Source of the DNA: an uncultured Lachnoclostridium sp.
Lineage (GTDB): Bacteria; Bacillota; Clostridia; Lachnospirales; Lachnospiraceae
Reading direction: 5' to 3'
NCBI GenBank assembly: GCA_905212635.1
Contig: CAJMFH010000022.1
Location: 1-41,047 of the forward strand
DNA: 41,047 nucleotides
Shown here piece after piece: positions 1-8,882 of this stretch. The number at the start of each line of letters is the position of its first letter. Positions within the stretch are counted from its first letter, which is position 1. Made by a program: the position numbers and the translations under genes. Below the pieces are notes generated by a model. It made no database searches, had not been told where the DNA came from, and saw only the letters and a list, made by a program, of their open reading frames with translations.

Positions 1-9
1 GTCGCCATG

Positions 10-215
10 TTGCACACGCCAAAAAGAAAAAAGCAAGAAGTAACGTGTGCGGAGCTATCCCAAACTACTTCAAACTGCCGCATCGCACACGTCAAAAAGG
101 AAAAAGCAAGAAATGACGTGTGCAGAGCTGCCCAAACTATCCACAAACTGCCGCATCGCACACATCAAAAAGGAAAAAGCAAGAAGTAACGTGTGCGGAG
201 CCGCCCCAAGCACCG
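10..215. repeat. 73-bp tandem repeat, about 2.7 copies, each with a hairpin
   Basis: Three copies of one unit are spaced exactly 73 bases apart; the landmark GCACAC lies at 12, 85 and 158. Each copy has an inverted repeat around an A-rich loop. The best is in copy 2, where GCACACGTC (85-93) pairs with GACGTGTGC (115-123) across a 21-base loop. Copy 1 pairs over 7 bases (12-18 with 44-50) and copy 3 over 6 (158-163 with 191-196). The arms are complementary while the flanking bases vary. Bases 1-11 partly resemble the repeat junction, so the array may begin left of the window. There are no unique spacers, so it is not a CRISPR. Function is unknown. Confidence 0.85.
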
Positions 216-305
216 CGTAGGCTACCTTGCCCCCAAAAAAAGCAAACATTCCATGCAACATTTTCCCAAGTTATGCATCAAATCTATAAAGAGAGGAGGA
301 AGACG

Positions 306-842
306 ATGGAAGAGGAAAAAAAGAATCTGGTCAATCAGGCGAAAAAAGGCGATGCGCATGCGTTTGCCAGACTTTATGAGGAAATCTATCCGGACTTGTA
401 CCGGTTTGCGTTTTGTATGGTAAAGCAACCGTGGAAAGCAGAAGACGTCGTGAGTGATGCGGTGCTCAAAGCCTTTGAAAAAATACATACATTAAAAAAG
501 CCGGAGTCATTTCGCAGCTGGATGTTCCAGATTACGGCGAACGAATGCCGGATGGTATTCCGACAGGAAAAGCGCATCGTCTATTTGCCGGAAGTAACGG
601 AGACGGGAATGCGCGAGGCGGTCAATGCAACGCCGGAAAATAACTTTTTGATCAAAGAATTGTTGATGCAGCTGGAGGAAAGAGAGCGCATGATCGTAGG
701 ATTAAGCATCTTTGGAGGATATAGCGGCAGAGAACTCGCGCAGTATTTTCATAAAAAAGAAGGCACGATCCGGTCGATCAAAAGCCGCGCACTTGGAAAA
801 TTAAAGCAGGCATGGGAATGCAGAAATGAGGGAAAATTATGA
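306..842 (+). CDS. ECF-type RNA polymerase sigma factor
   Basis: A 178-residue protein with the two-domain layout of extracytoplasmic-function sigma factors. Region 2 lies at about residues 25-95 and includes AEDVVSDAVLKAFEK and the SFRSWMFQITANECR stretch. Region 4 lies at about 120-175 and is a helix-turn-helix ending in GTIRSIKSRALGKLKQ. The ATG at 306 is chosen because GAGGAGGA (293-300) sits just upstream; a longer frame back to 120 would run through the repeat array and is not credible. The stop overlaps the next start (ATGA, 839-842), so the two genes are translationally coupled. By family rule the downstream membrane protein may control it. The signal it senses is unknown. Confidence 0.9.
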   Translation: MEEEKKNLVNQAKKGDAHAFARLYEEIYPDLYRFAFCMVKQPWKAEDVVSDAVLKAFEKIHTLKKPESFRSWMFQITANECRMVFRQEKRIVYLPEVTETGMREAVNATPENNFLIKELLMQLEERERMIVGLSIFGGYSGRELAQYFHKKEGTIRSIKSRALGKLKQAWECRNEGKL

Positions 843-2719
843 CGGAAATAGAAAAGAATTTAAAGAAAATGGCAGATGAAATCCCGGTTCCGGAGAGGGT
901 TGCACCGGATCAAATAGAAAAGAAATTAAGAAACAAAAGAAAGAAACCGCACAGGTATCTGCGGCGTGCAGGCGCGGCGGCAGCAGCGGTAATTGTAGTG
1001 GGGGCAGGAATTATGATGTGGCAGAATCAGCAGAATCCGAAGACGATATTCTTGCCAATAAAAAAAGAACAAACGGAAAACAGTGCAGACCAACAGGCGA
1101 AAACGGCCGAAGAACATAAGACCTATGAAGAAATCCGAGAATCCATCGATGAGTATCTTACGGAAAGAGAGAAAGAACGAAGTGTTATGATGGAAAATGA
1201 TATCTCCTATGCGTCGGGGGTGGAGGAGTTAAGTCCGACCCAAAAAGACATCGGCAGTGTAGATGACTATACAAAAACCAATGTACAGGTAGAAGGTATT
1301 GACGAAGCTGATATGGTAAAAACCGATGGAAAATACATATATTCGTATTATCGGGATGCGGTGTCCAGTGTCATTACTATTGTAAAGGCGGACGGAAAAG
1401 CCAGCGAAAAAATTGGAAAAATCGTTTTGGACGATGTACAGGTGCAGGATCTGTATTTGAAAGATCGATGGCTGGTTGTGCTGGCAAACAACGCAAATAC
1501 GTCGTCAGAGGAAAACGGCGATCAGACGGTTATTTATCTGTATGATGTCAGTGATCCCGAAAATCCGGTCTGCCGCAGTGAGAGCACCCAAGCGGGAACG
1601 TATAGCGATTCCCGGCTGACCGGGGATGTGTTATATACCATTTCCATAAAACAAGTAGTAAATGCCGGAAAAAAGACAGACAAAGAAGAGTACATCCCGA
1701 AAGTGAATGGGAAACTACTTCCGGAAGACCGGCTGTACTGCCCGAATCCGGGGGAATCCGCCCAATATCTTGTGTTCCAGAGTATTGATCTTTCCCAGAG
1801 TGGAAAAACCATCGACAACATGGCGGCACTGGGTGCCGAGGGAACGTATTATATGAGTGAAAAAAATATCTACGTTGCGGCACCGTATACAGACCATGGA
1901 TCCTGGCAGAAAACCAAGATTACCCGGTATTCTTATGATAAGGGGACGATAAAGTATGGCTGCGAAAAAGTGATCAATGGAAAGATATTAAACCAGTTTT
2001 CCATGGATGAATATGAAGGCAATTTTCGATTTGCCGCTACAACTTACGATTATAGCATGCAGTCTACCAATGGATTGTACATTTTAGACCAGTCTTTGAA
2101 AACAGTCGGAAGTGTGAGCCGGCTGGCTCCCGGCGAGCGGATCTATTCGGCGCGTTTTATGGGAGAAAGTGTGTATTTTGTGACATACCGGGAAACCGAT
2201 CCTCTGTTTTTGGTAGATGTCAGTGATCCTGCGAACCCAGTCGTAAAGGACAAATTAAAAATACCGGGATTTTCCGATTATCTGCATCCATTTGGAGAAA
2301 ATATGCTGTTAGGGGTCGGAAGCATACAGGATAAAGAAGGAAATTCGTATGTGAAACTTTCCATGTTTGATATTTCGGATCCGGAAAAAGTAAAAGAAGT
2401 ACACAGTAAAAAATTGGAAATGAATTCCTATCAGAATATTGGAAGTGACCACAAAGGAATATTGGTTGATGTGAAAAGAAACCGTATTGCATTTGGAATG
2501 GAGTCGTATGATAACCGGACAGCGCCATTTTATGAAATTTTTTCGTATGACAATCAAAAGGGATTTCAAAAAGTGGCAAAACTTTCAATGGAAGAATGTT
2601 ACAGTTCCAGATCGAGAGGCCTGTATATTGGGGATTATTTTTACCTTTGCATGGAGGCTTCGAGGATTTATGTGTACGATACAAAAAAATATAAAAAAAT
2701 TCGTTCGATTGCCTATTAA
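839..2719 (+). CDS. Membrane-anchored beta-propeller protein, putative anti-sigma partner
   Basis: A 626-residue protein. Residues 1-43 are short, charged and cytosolic; residues about 44-61 form one Ala/Val/Ile-rich membrane segment; the rest is extracellular. The hallmark VEGIDEADMVKTDGKYIY (about 151-168) and the repeated DVSDPxNPV motifs mark the secreted bacterial beta-propeller family (Pfam Beta_propel, PF09826). It overlaps the ECF sigma gene by four bases (ATGA). The cytosolic tail plus single membrane pass suggests an anti-sigma role, with the propeller as external sensor; this is inference from gene order, since no zinc-finger anti-sigma motif is visible in the tail. No signal peptidase site is evident. 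A flagellar role is not shown. Confidence 0.82.
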   Translation: MTEIEKNLKKMADEIPVPERVAPDQIEKKLRNKRKKPHRYLRRAGAAAAAVIVVGAGIMMWQNQQNPKTIFLPIKKEQTENSADQQAKTAEEHKTYEEIRESIDEYLTEREKERSVMMENDISYASGVEELSPTQKDIGSVDDYTKTNVQVEGIDEADMVKTDGKYIYSYYRDAVSSVITIVKADGKASEKIGKIVLDDVQVQDLYLKDRWLVVLANNANTSSEENGDQTVIYLYDVSDPENPVCRSESTQAGTYSDSRLTGDVLYTISIKQVVNAGKKTDKEEYIPKVNGKLLPEDRLYCPNPGESAQYLVFQSIDLSQSGKTIDNMAALGAEGTYYMSEKNIYVAAPYTDHGSWQKTKITRYSYDKGTIKYGCEKVINGKILNQFSMDEYEGNFRFAATTYDYSMQSTNGLYILDQSLKTVGSVSRLAPGERIYSARFMGESVYFVTYRETDPLFLVDVSDPANPVVKDKLKIPGFSDYLHPFGENMLLGVGSIQDKEGNSYVKLSMFDISDPEKVKEVHSKKLEMNSYQNIGSDHKGILVDVKRNRIAFGMESYDNRTAPFYEIFSYDNQKGFQKVAKLSMEECYSSRSRGLYIGDYFYLCMEASRIYVYDTKKYKKIRSIAY

Positions 2720-2744
2720 TATATCTGATATTTCTTCCGATACA
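2716..2744 (+). promoter_or_regulatory. Candidate FliA/SigD promoter for flgM
   Basis: TTAAT (2716-2720), a 16-base spacer and CCGATACA (2737-2744) match the flagellar sigma-28 pattern (TAAA, 15-16 bases, CCGATA). The element overlaps the propeller gene stop and lies about 44 bases before the flgM start. It is the weakest match of the four similar elements in this window. Confidence 0.55.
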
Positions 2745-2787
2745 TATTGTGACACAGAAGAAATTTAGGTTTTAGGTGGTGAATATT

Positions 2788-3057
2788 ATGAGAGTCGATG
2801 CTTATATGCAGGTAAGTCAGCTTTATAAGGCAAACAAGCCAAAAGGGACAGCGAAAAAAACCACAGCCACAGCGACAGATTCTTTGGAAATTTCAGAATT
2901 TGGGAAAGATTACCAGATTGCCAAGAAGGCAGCAGCGGAATCACCGGATGTTCGTGCGGACAAAGTAAAAGATATTATGGAACGCATGAAAGCCGGAACA
3001 TACAATGTTTCCATTGAGGATGTTGCAGCGAAGATGGCAGATCGCATACTCGGATAA
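2788..3057 (+). CDS. flgM: Anti-sigma-28 factor FlgM
   Basis: An 89-residue protein. FlgM binds FliA/SigD and blocks late flagellar transcription until it is exported through the finished hook-basal body. The N-terminal half is polar, Lys/Thr/Ala-rich and probably disordered. The C-terminal half has the family pattern: DSLEISEFGKDYQIAKKA, then VRADKVKDIMERMKAGTYNVS and a final VAAKMADRILG helix. The ATG at 2788 is preferred over the GTG at 2776 because AGGTGG (2774-2779) is correctly spaced for it. It heads the late flagellar block, and its partner sigma gene is not in the window. Four SigD-like promoters are present here and would be FlgM-controlled. Confidence 0.9.
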   Translation: MRVDAYMQVSQLYKANKPKGTAKKTTATATDSLEISEFGKDYQIAKKAAAESPDVRADKVKDIMERMKAGTYNVSIEDVAAKMADRILG

Positions 3058-3101
3058 TAAAATTTTTTATTACACGGGGATAAGTGACAGGAGGACGTTT
3101 T

Positions 3102-3617
3102 TTGGCAAGTTTAATGGAAGAGCTGATTGATACACTGGACAAGGAAGACCGGTTGTATGCAGACTTGATTCCAATTCAGGAGGAGAAGATCCGGGCAGTC
3201 ATTGCCAACGATCTTGACTCCCTGGCAGGATTGCAGGGACAGGAACAGGTTCTTGTTGACCAGGTAGGAAATCTGGAAAGCAAGAGACAGCAGGTGACGG
3301 CTGACATTGCGACCGTTTTGGGAATGAAGCCGGATGAGATGAATCTGGAAAAATTGGTAAAAAAGTTAGGCAATCAGCCAAAGGAAAAAGAAGCATTGGA
3401 AAAACTGCATGACCGTCTCAAACGGACGATGGGACGATTGCAGGAACTGAATCTCCAAAATAAGCAGCTTCTGACGGAAGCGCTGGAGATGGTTGAATTT
3501 AATATGAATGTGATAAGAAGTACACGGATGTCTTCAGGAAGCAGCAATTATTCAAGCAATGCCGCACAGGTCGATATTGGCGATTATGGTGCCGGTATGT
3601 TTGATGCGAAGCAATAG
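3102..3617 (+). CDS. flgN: Flagellar export chaperone FlgN
   Basis: A 171-residue, almost entirely helical, Leu/Glu/Gln-rich protein of the FlgN family, cytosolic chaperones that guard the hook-associated proteins FlgK and FlgL before export. The N-terminal ASLMEELIDTLDKEDRLY and the following long coiled-coil helices are typical, as is its place between flgM and flgK. The start is probably TTG at 3102, since AGGAGG (3089-3094) is seven bases upstream; an upstream GTG at 3084 lies before that ribosome site, and ATG at 3114 is a further option. The C-terminal tail (about 145-171) is Ser/Asn-rich and probably disordered. Confidence 0.85.
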   Translation: MASLMEELIDTLDKEDRLYADLIPIQEEKIRAVIANDLDSLAGLQGQEQVLVDQVGNLESKRQQVTADIATVLGMKPDEMNLEKLVKKLGNQPKEKEALEKLHDRLKRTMGRLQELNLQNKQLLTEALEMVEFNMNVIRSTRMSSGSSNYSSNAAQVDIGDYGAGMFDAKQ

Positions 3618-3662
3618 AAGAAGCGGGCATATTCAGCTCGTGGACATCGTGTACTTCTATTG
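3612..3662 (+). promoter_or_regulatory. Intercistronic inverted repeat at flgN end
   Basis: CAATAGAAG (3612-3620) and CTTCTATTG (3654-3662) are a perfect 9-bp inverted repeat around a 33-base loop. It spans the flgN stop codon and ends 27 bases before flgK. No T-tract follows, so it is not a simple terminator. It could stabilise or process the mRNA between the two genes. Confidence 0.4.
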
Positions 3663-3689
3663 TGCTATAGAATAGTTGAGGAAAACGTT

Positions 3690-5471
3690 ATGGGAAATTT
3701 ATTTGCAAGTTTTAATACAGGAGTTTCGGGACTGCATTCCGCGCAGTCATCCCTTTATACGACCGCACATAACCTTGCGAATGCGACGACAAAGGGGTAT
3801 TCGAGACAGCAGGTTATCGTTACCGATGCCTTTTATTCCACAAGATACGGAGCTTATGCAAACCGATTGCAGATCGGAAAAGGTACCGATATTGCCGAGA
3901 TCCGTCAGGTAAGAAATACCTTTTTGGATGCGCAGTATCGTGTGCAGGCAGGACGACAGAGTTTTTATGAGGCACAGTATAAAGCTGTGCAGGAAATCGA
4001 AGATTTATTTGGTGAGATGGAAGGTGAAGAATTTATCACTTCCATTACCGATCTGTGGAGTGCCGTATCCAATCTGGTACAGGAGCCAAACAGTATCGTG
4101 CTCCGTTCCGAACTGGTATCGACCGCTTCCAAGTTTACCGAGCGTGCCAATGCACTTCGGGATCAGCTGGTCGAGTATCAGACCAATATGAATCAGGAAG
4201 TAAAAAATCAGGTAGATCAGATCAATAGCATCGTTGATCAGATCCGCCAGTACAATGAGTTGATCCAGAAATACGAGGCAGCTGGTGAATCGGCAAACGA
4301 TTACAGAGATTCCAGAAATCTTCTGTTAGATGAGTTAAGTACATATGTCAATGTAGAAAGTTATGAAGAAATTGATGGAACCGTAAGCATTTACGCAGAA
4401 GGCCAGTTTTTGCTGGAGTCCAATATCCAGCACCGCCTCACAACGGCAAACGAAAGCGAGACTTCCAAACTGTTGAAACCGGTCTGGGAGATGGGCGGCG
4501 ATTTCTTCCTTCGTGGAGAATTGTCCTATTCCAGCCAAAACGATACGGATACAGGTTCCCTTCGGGGCCTTCTGGTGGCAAGAGGAAAATCCAAGACAAC
4601 GTATCTGGATATTCCGCAAAAGCCAAACGAATCCGATTATCTCGATGCGGACGGCAATTTGGACAGCAAAGCCTATTTCAATGCGACGGAAGAATACAAT
4701 CGAAAAGTAGAAGAATATAACGAAAATGTACAGCCATCGATCGTTATGACGATTGAGGCAGAATTTGACCAGCTGATCCACGGAATCGTGAAGATGGTAA
4801 ATGATACGTTGTGTCCGAATAAAGAACTTACACTGGCGGATGGAACAACCATCACTGTGCTGGATACAGACAAAGCACCGATCGGTGACGATGCCGACAA
4901 GACGATGGGTGCGGAGCTTTTCGTACGAAGAGAGACGAGCCGCTACACGGAAAAAACAGTGACCGTTCTTGACGATGACGGAAATCCGAAACCAGTCACC
5001 GTATACCAGTACAATGAGGAAGATCCGAATGACCATTACTCTTTGTATACGACGGATCAGCTGGAGGTAAATCCGGAACTTTTACGGGATCCGTCCAAAC
5101 TTCCACTCAGTGCCAATGATTCTTCGGGACATGTGGATGGATACACCCTCGATCTTTGTCAGGAACTGCTGGATAAATGGCAGGGAAAATTTGGTACGAT
5201 GGATCCGAATTCCATGACAACATACAATTTCTGCGATTACTATGAAGCAATGGTAGGGCAGTTTTCTACACTCGGAAATGTATGGAAGGGAATTATTGAT
5301 AATCAGGAAAAAACCGTATATTCTGTAGAGTCTTCCAGACAAAATGAGATGGGTGTCTCAACAGATGAAGAATTGGCAGATCTGATCAAATACCAGCAGT
5401 GTTATAACGCTTCTTCGCGTTATATTACCGTAGTGGATCAGATGATAGAACACTTGATCACAAGCCTGTAG
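3690..5471 (+). CDS. flgK: Flagellar hook-associated protein 1 (FlgK), first copy
   Basis: A 593-residue protein that forms the first hook-filament junction layer. The N-terminus has the rod/hook signature HNLANATTKGYSRQQV (residues about 27-42). The C-terminal helix contains DLIKYQQCYNASSRYITVVDQMIEHLI, typical of FlgK. The middle is a large variable domain with many Asp/Asn/Thr residues. The ATG at 3690 is chosen because the family N-terminus starts there; the open frame extends upstream but without homology. The ribosome site is modest (TGAGGA, 3678-3683). It is followed 25 bases later by a second FlgK paralogue, and FlgN upstream is its expected chaperone. Confidence 0.9.
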   Translation: MGNLFASFNTGVSGLHSAQSSLYTTAHNLANATTKGYSRQQVIVTDAFYSTRYGAYANRLQIGKGTDIAEIRQVRNTFLDAQYRVQAGRQSFYEAQYKAVQEIEDLFGEMEGEEFITSITDLWSAVSNLVQEPNSIVLRSELVSTASKFTERANALRDQLVEYQTNMNQEVKNQVDQINSIVDQIRQYNELIQKYEAAGESANDYRDSRNLLLDELSTYVNVESYEEIDGTVSIYAEGQFLLESNIQHRLTTANESETSKLLKPVWEMGGDFFLRGELSYSSQNDTDTGSLRGLLVARGKSKTTYLDIPQKPNESDYLDADGNLDSKAYFNATEEYNRKVEEYNENVQPSIVMTIEAEFDQLIHGIVKMVNDTLCPNKELTLADGTTITVLDTDKAPIGDDADKTMGAELFVRRETSRYTEKTVTVLDDDGNPKPVTVYQYNEEDPNDHYSLYTTDQLEVNPELLRDPSKLPLSANDSSGHVDGYTLDLCQELLDKWQGKFGTMDPNSMTTYNFCDYYEAMVGQFSTLGNVWKGIIDNQEKTVYSVESSRQNEMGVSTDEELADLIKYQQCYNASSRYITVVDQMIEHLITSL

Positions 5472-5496
5472 GCGGTGACAAGAAAGGAGGATTAAT

Positions 5497-7359
5497 ATGG
5501 GAGCGACTTTTCAGGGACTTGATATCGCAAAATCCGGAATGATGGCATACAATGCGTCGATGCAGACGGCAGCCCACAATCTGGCAAACGTAGGAACCAA
5601 AGGCTATTCCCGCCAGACAGTTAAAACGGCGGCCCAGACAAGACATGTCAGTTCCATCCGGGTAGAGGGATCCGGTGTCTATGTACAAGGCATCGTAAGA
5701 GAACATAACGATTATTATGATGTAAAATATTGTAAAGCAAATGCAACCTATTATAAATATAACACGCACAGCTATTTTCTCAATGATGTGCAGAAAGTCC
5801 TTTATGCAAAGGACGAAAAACAGGCAGGTATCACAACCTCTTTTGATGAATTCTGTAAACGATTGACAGGAACGTCCACCGATGCAGGAAGTGAGACACG
5901 TCGAAAAGAAATTGTTTCTTATGCAGAAACATTTATCAGTTCTGTGCAGGAGACAGCGACAAATCTGAAAGCATTGCAGGAAGAGGCAAATGAGAAAATT
6001 AAGACGACCGTAGAGCAGATCAATGCGATCGCCGAAAAGATTGCCTCGCTCACAAAGCAGATCAATACGCTGGAGGCTTACCGCAATCCGGCACATGACC
6101 TGAGAGACCAGCGAAATGTTCTGATTGATGAATTGTCACAATACTGCAATGTCGAAGTAAAAGAAAAAGAGCCGGCAGACGGTGTCGGAGTGAATCAGTA
6201 TTATGTATATGTTGACGGTGCGATCCTCGTAGATACGCAGGAAGTCAATAAAATGCAAGTGACCGAAATGGATACGACAAAGAGCATTAATGATATCAGT
6301 GGTCTGTATCAGGTGTCGTGGACTGACGGAACCCCGTTTTATCCGTATAGTGCGACATTGGGCGGTGAATTACAGGCGCTTTTTCAGGTGCGAGACGGTA
6401 ACAATGCGACCACATTAACAGGGAAAGGCGACACACTTACCAACGATGCGGATGGAAACCTTGTCCTTACGATGAAAAATGCCAATATTAACGATGTGAA
6501 CCTTCTTAACATCCCGGCACAGGATGGAGAACTGACGATCAACAATTTCACGTATGCTTACGATCATTTTGATGTGAAAGTGGAAGAAGACGGTTCCTTT
6601 ACCTATCAGTTTACCTTGAAAAATAATATCAGTGCCAAACAGGCGACCATTTTAAACAATGCGGTGACAAGTGGTTATGAAGTGACCGTGGGAGACAGTG
6701 TAGACTACAAAGGAATCCCGTATTATATGGCACAGCTCAACGAATTTGTCCGTACTTATGCACAGCGGTTTAATGATGTTCATAAGAGCGGTTATGATGA
6801 TTACGGCAACGCCGGTGTTGATTTCTTCAATGCTACCGTAGCAGCAACCGGAGATAATTATATCTTTACCAGCAAAGTGGACGGAAAGGACCGCAGTTTT
6901 TCTTCCCTTGCTGCACCGGATGCCAATGGCAGTTACACCGGAAGTTATTATTATATGACAGCGATGAATTTCTGCGTCACCGATGCGGTTTCCCGTGACC
7001 CGAAACTGGTTGCCTGCAACGCCGAATCGCTTCCGGGAAAATCAGAGAACCTGAATCTGAAAAAGTTATCCGATCTGAAAGACGATTCCGAGATGTTCCT
7101 GCATGGCGCACCGGATTCTTTCTTACAGTCATTGACCGCAGATGTCGGAGTGGATGGACAAAAAGCGGCATCGCTGGAAAAAAGCCAGCAAAATATACGA
7201 GATGCTGTTGATATCCAGAGACAATCCATTTCCGGTGTCGATGAAGACGAAGAGACAGAGGGACTGCTGACATTCCAGCAGATGCTCTTTAACCAGTATA
7301 AAGTGCTTTCCGTAATGAACGAGGTGCTTGACAAACTGATCAATCAGACAGCAGTCTAG
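5497..7359 (+). CDS. flgK: FlgK paralogue (second hook-associated protein 1)
   Basis: A 620-residue protein with the same N-terminal signature as its neighbour (AAHNLANVGTKGYSRQTV, about residues 26-43) and the FlgK-type LTFQQMLFNQYKVLSVMNEVLDKLI at the end. It is only distantly similar to the first copy in the middle. Its C-terminal helix lacks the AYQAS-like step seen in ordinary FlgK (the first copy has CYNAS). AAGGAGG (5484-5490) precedes the ATG. Two full-length flgK genes in tandem suggest either two junction proteins used together or specialised versions. It could be a FlgK-like junction protein with a different role. Confidence 0.85.
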   Translation: MGATFQGLDIAKSGMMAYNASMQTAAHNLANVGTKGYSRQTVKTAAQTRHVSSIRVEGSGVYVQGIVREHNDYYDVKYCKANATYYKYNTHSYFLNDVQKVLYAKDEKQAGITTSFDEFCKRLTGTSTDAGSETRRKEIVSYAETFISSVQETATNLKALQEEANEKIKTTVEQINAIAEKIASLTKQINTLEAYRNPAHDLRDQRNVLIDELSQYCNVEVKEKEPADGVGVNQYYVYVDGAILVDTQEVNKMQVTEMDTTKSINDISGLYQVSWTDGTPFYPYSATLGGELQALFQVRDGNNATTLTGKGDTLTNDADGNLVLTMKNANINDVNLLNIPAQDGELTINNFTYAYDHFDVKVEEDGSFTYQFTLKNNISAKQATILNNAVTSGYEVTVGDSVDYKGIPYYMAQLNEFVRTYAQRFNDVHKSGYDDYGNAGVDFFNATVAATGDNYIFTSKVDGKDRSFSSLAAPDANGSYTGSYYYMTAMNFCVTDAVSRDPKLVACNAESLPGKSENLNLKKLSDLKDDSEMFLHGAPDSFLQSLTADVGVDGQKAASLEKSQQNIRDAVDIQRQSISGVDEDEETEGLLTFQQMLFNQYKVLSVMNEVLDKLINQTAV

Positions 7360-7376
7360 GAAGGATGTGACAACGC

Positions 7377-8861
7377 ATGCGTATTACCAATAATATGATC
7401 CGGAGCAATACAATGCTTCATATTCAGAAAAACAAAGAGACGGCGAACGATTATTTCCAGCAGTATGCGTCTCAGAAAAAAATACAGAAACCTTCAGACA
7501 ATCCGACGATTGCCGTACGTGCTCTGAAATATCGTACGACACTTGTAGAAATAGATCAGTATCTTTCCAACTGCGAACAGGCAGAAAACTGGATGGATGC
7601 GACCGAGGAACCATTGAAAAAAGCGGACGATATTTTGGATACAATGATTGATTACGTTACGCAGGCAGCCAATGGTACCAATAACGACAAAGACCGTTCT
7701 ACAATCGCGGCGCAGCTGAAACAGTACTGCGAGTTTATTTATCAGCAGAATGCCAATATGGATTACGCCGGCCGTTATCTTTTTACTGGCTATCGTACGG
7801 ATGTGCCGTTGCTTTTTGAAGAAGACAGCAGCAATGTGACCTACACGATGACCGAAGAATTAAAGATCAACAACATTCAGCGGTATAATTATGTATACGG
7901 ACAGCCGGAATACGATGATAGCAAGAGTGCTTCGGATTATGCTAACGAGGCTTCTGAATATCTTGAGACACACCGCATCCAGCTTTCTTACGATAACTGT
8001 GATAAACGTGATGTGACAGTGACATATACGGATGCCTCCGGAAAATCACAGACGATCACAGCAGTCACAAAAAGTATTGGCGATAATAAAACCTTTAACG
8101 AGCAGTATCATCCGGCAGATGACGAAATTTATTTTGTACCGGAGACCGGAGAACTTGTATTTGGGGATGGCGTGTATGATTCCATCCGTGCCGGTTCGGA
8201 TCTGAAAGTACAGTATTCGAAAACGAATTTTGAGAAAAATGATATCCGTCCGGAGCATTATTTCGAATCTACAGCTGTAGACAATGTGACCGGAGAAACG
8301 AAGAATTATTTCAATATCAAAGAGCAGAAAATCAATTATCAGGTCAATTTCAGCCAGACGCTCACCGTCAATACACTTGGCTGCAACGCATTTGACACTT
8401 CCATCGGACGTGCGGTGGATGACATCTATAACGTGATCAATAATCTGGATGTCATGGATCAGACGCTGGCATCCATTAAAAAGCGCATTGAGGACTGTGA
8501 TCCAAACGATACGGAGACACTTGCTACATTACAGGAATTGTACAACCGTACCGAGACAGAGATATCGTTGCAAAATACGGTGCTGACCAATGCGTATACC
8601 CATTCGATCACGGTATTCCAAAATGCCAAAGATACGTTAAATGTGGCACTGGCAGAACACGGCTCCCGCTATAACCGTTTGAAAATGACATCAAGCAAGC
8701 TGGAGATATTACAGACGGATACGAAAGAGTCCAAATCAGCAAATGAAGATGCGGATCTGGAAGAAGCTTATGTCAATTATACACAGGCAGATCTGTTGTA
8801 TCAGGCATCTTTGCAGGCGACAGGAAAGATCCTTGGAACCTCTCTTTTGAATTTTATCTGA
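7377..8861 (+). CDS. flgL: Flagellar hook-associated protein 3 (FlgL)
   Basis: A 494-residue protein of the flagellin superfamily that forms the second junction layer between hook and filament. It starts with the diagnostic MRITNNMIRSNTMLHIQKN and carries KIQKPSDNPTIAVRALKYR (about 35-53). It ends with DLLYQASLQATGKILGTSLLNFI, the flagellin-like C-terminal helix. It is well over the length of enteric FlgL (a little over 300 residues), the extra being a central domain at about residues 160-320. It follows flgK by 17 bases with AAGGA (7360-7364) upstream, and is almost certainly co-transcribed with it. Confidence 0.9.
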   Translation: MRITNNMIRSNTMLHIQKNKETANDYFQQYASQKKIQKPSDNPTIAVRALKYRTTLVEIDQYLSNCEQAENWMDATEEPLKKADDILDTMIDYVTQAANGTNNDKDRSTIAAQLKQYCEFIYQQNANMDYAGRYLFTGYRTDVPLLFEEDSSNVTYTMTEELKINNIQRYNYVYGQPEYDDSKSASDYANEASEYLETHRIQLSYDNCDKRDVTVTYTDASGKSQTITAVTKSIGDNKTFNEQYHPADDEIYFVPETGELVFGDGVYDSIRAGSDLKVQYSKTNFEKNDIRPEHYFESTAVDNVTGETKNYFNIKEQKINYQVNFSQTLTVNTLGCNAFDTSIGRAVDDIYNVINNLDVMDQTLASIKKRIEDCDPNDTETLATLQELYNRTETEISLQNTVLTNAYTHSITVFQNAKDTLNVALAEHGSRYNRLKMTSSKLEILQTDTKESKSANEDADLEEAYVNYTQADLLYQASLQATGKILGTSLLNFI

Positions 8862-8882
8862 TAGCAGAATGGAGGAAATGAT

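Noticed and set aside
10..215. CRISPR array
   Set aside because: Fewer than three copies, no unique spacers and no cas genes; the whole 73-base unit repeats.
7..261. Short open frames on both strands inside the repeat array
   Set aside because: They are made of the 73-bp unit, lack ribosome sites and show no protein pattern.
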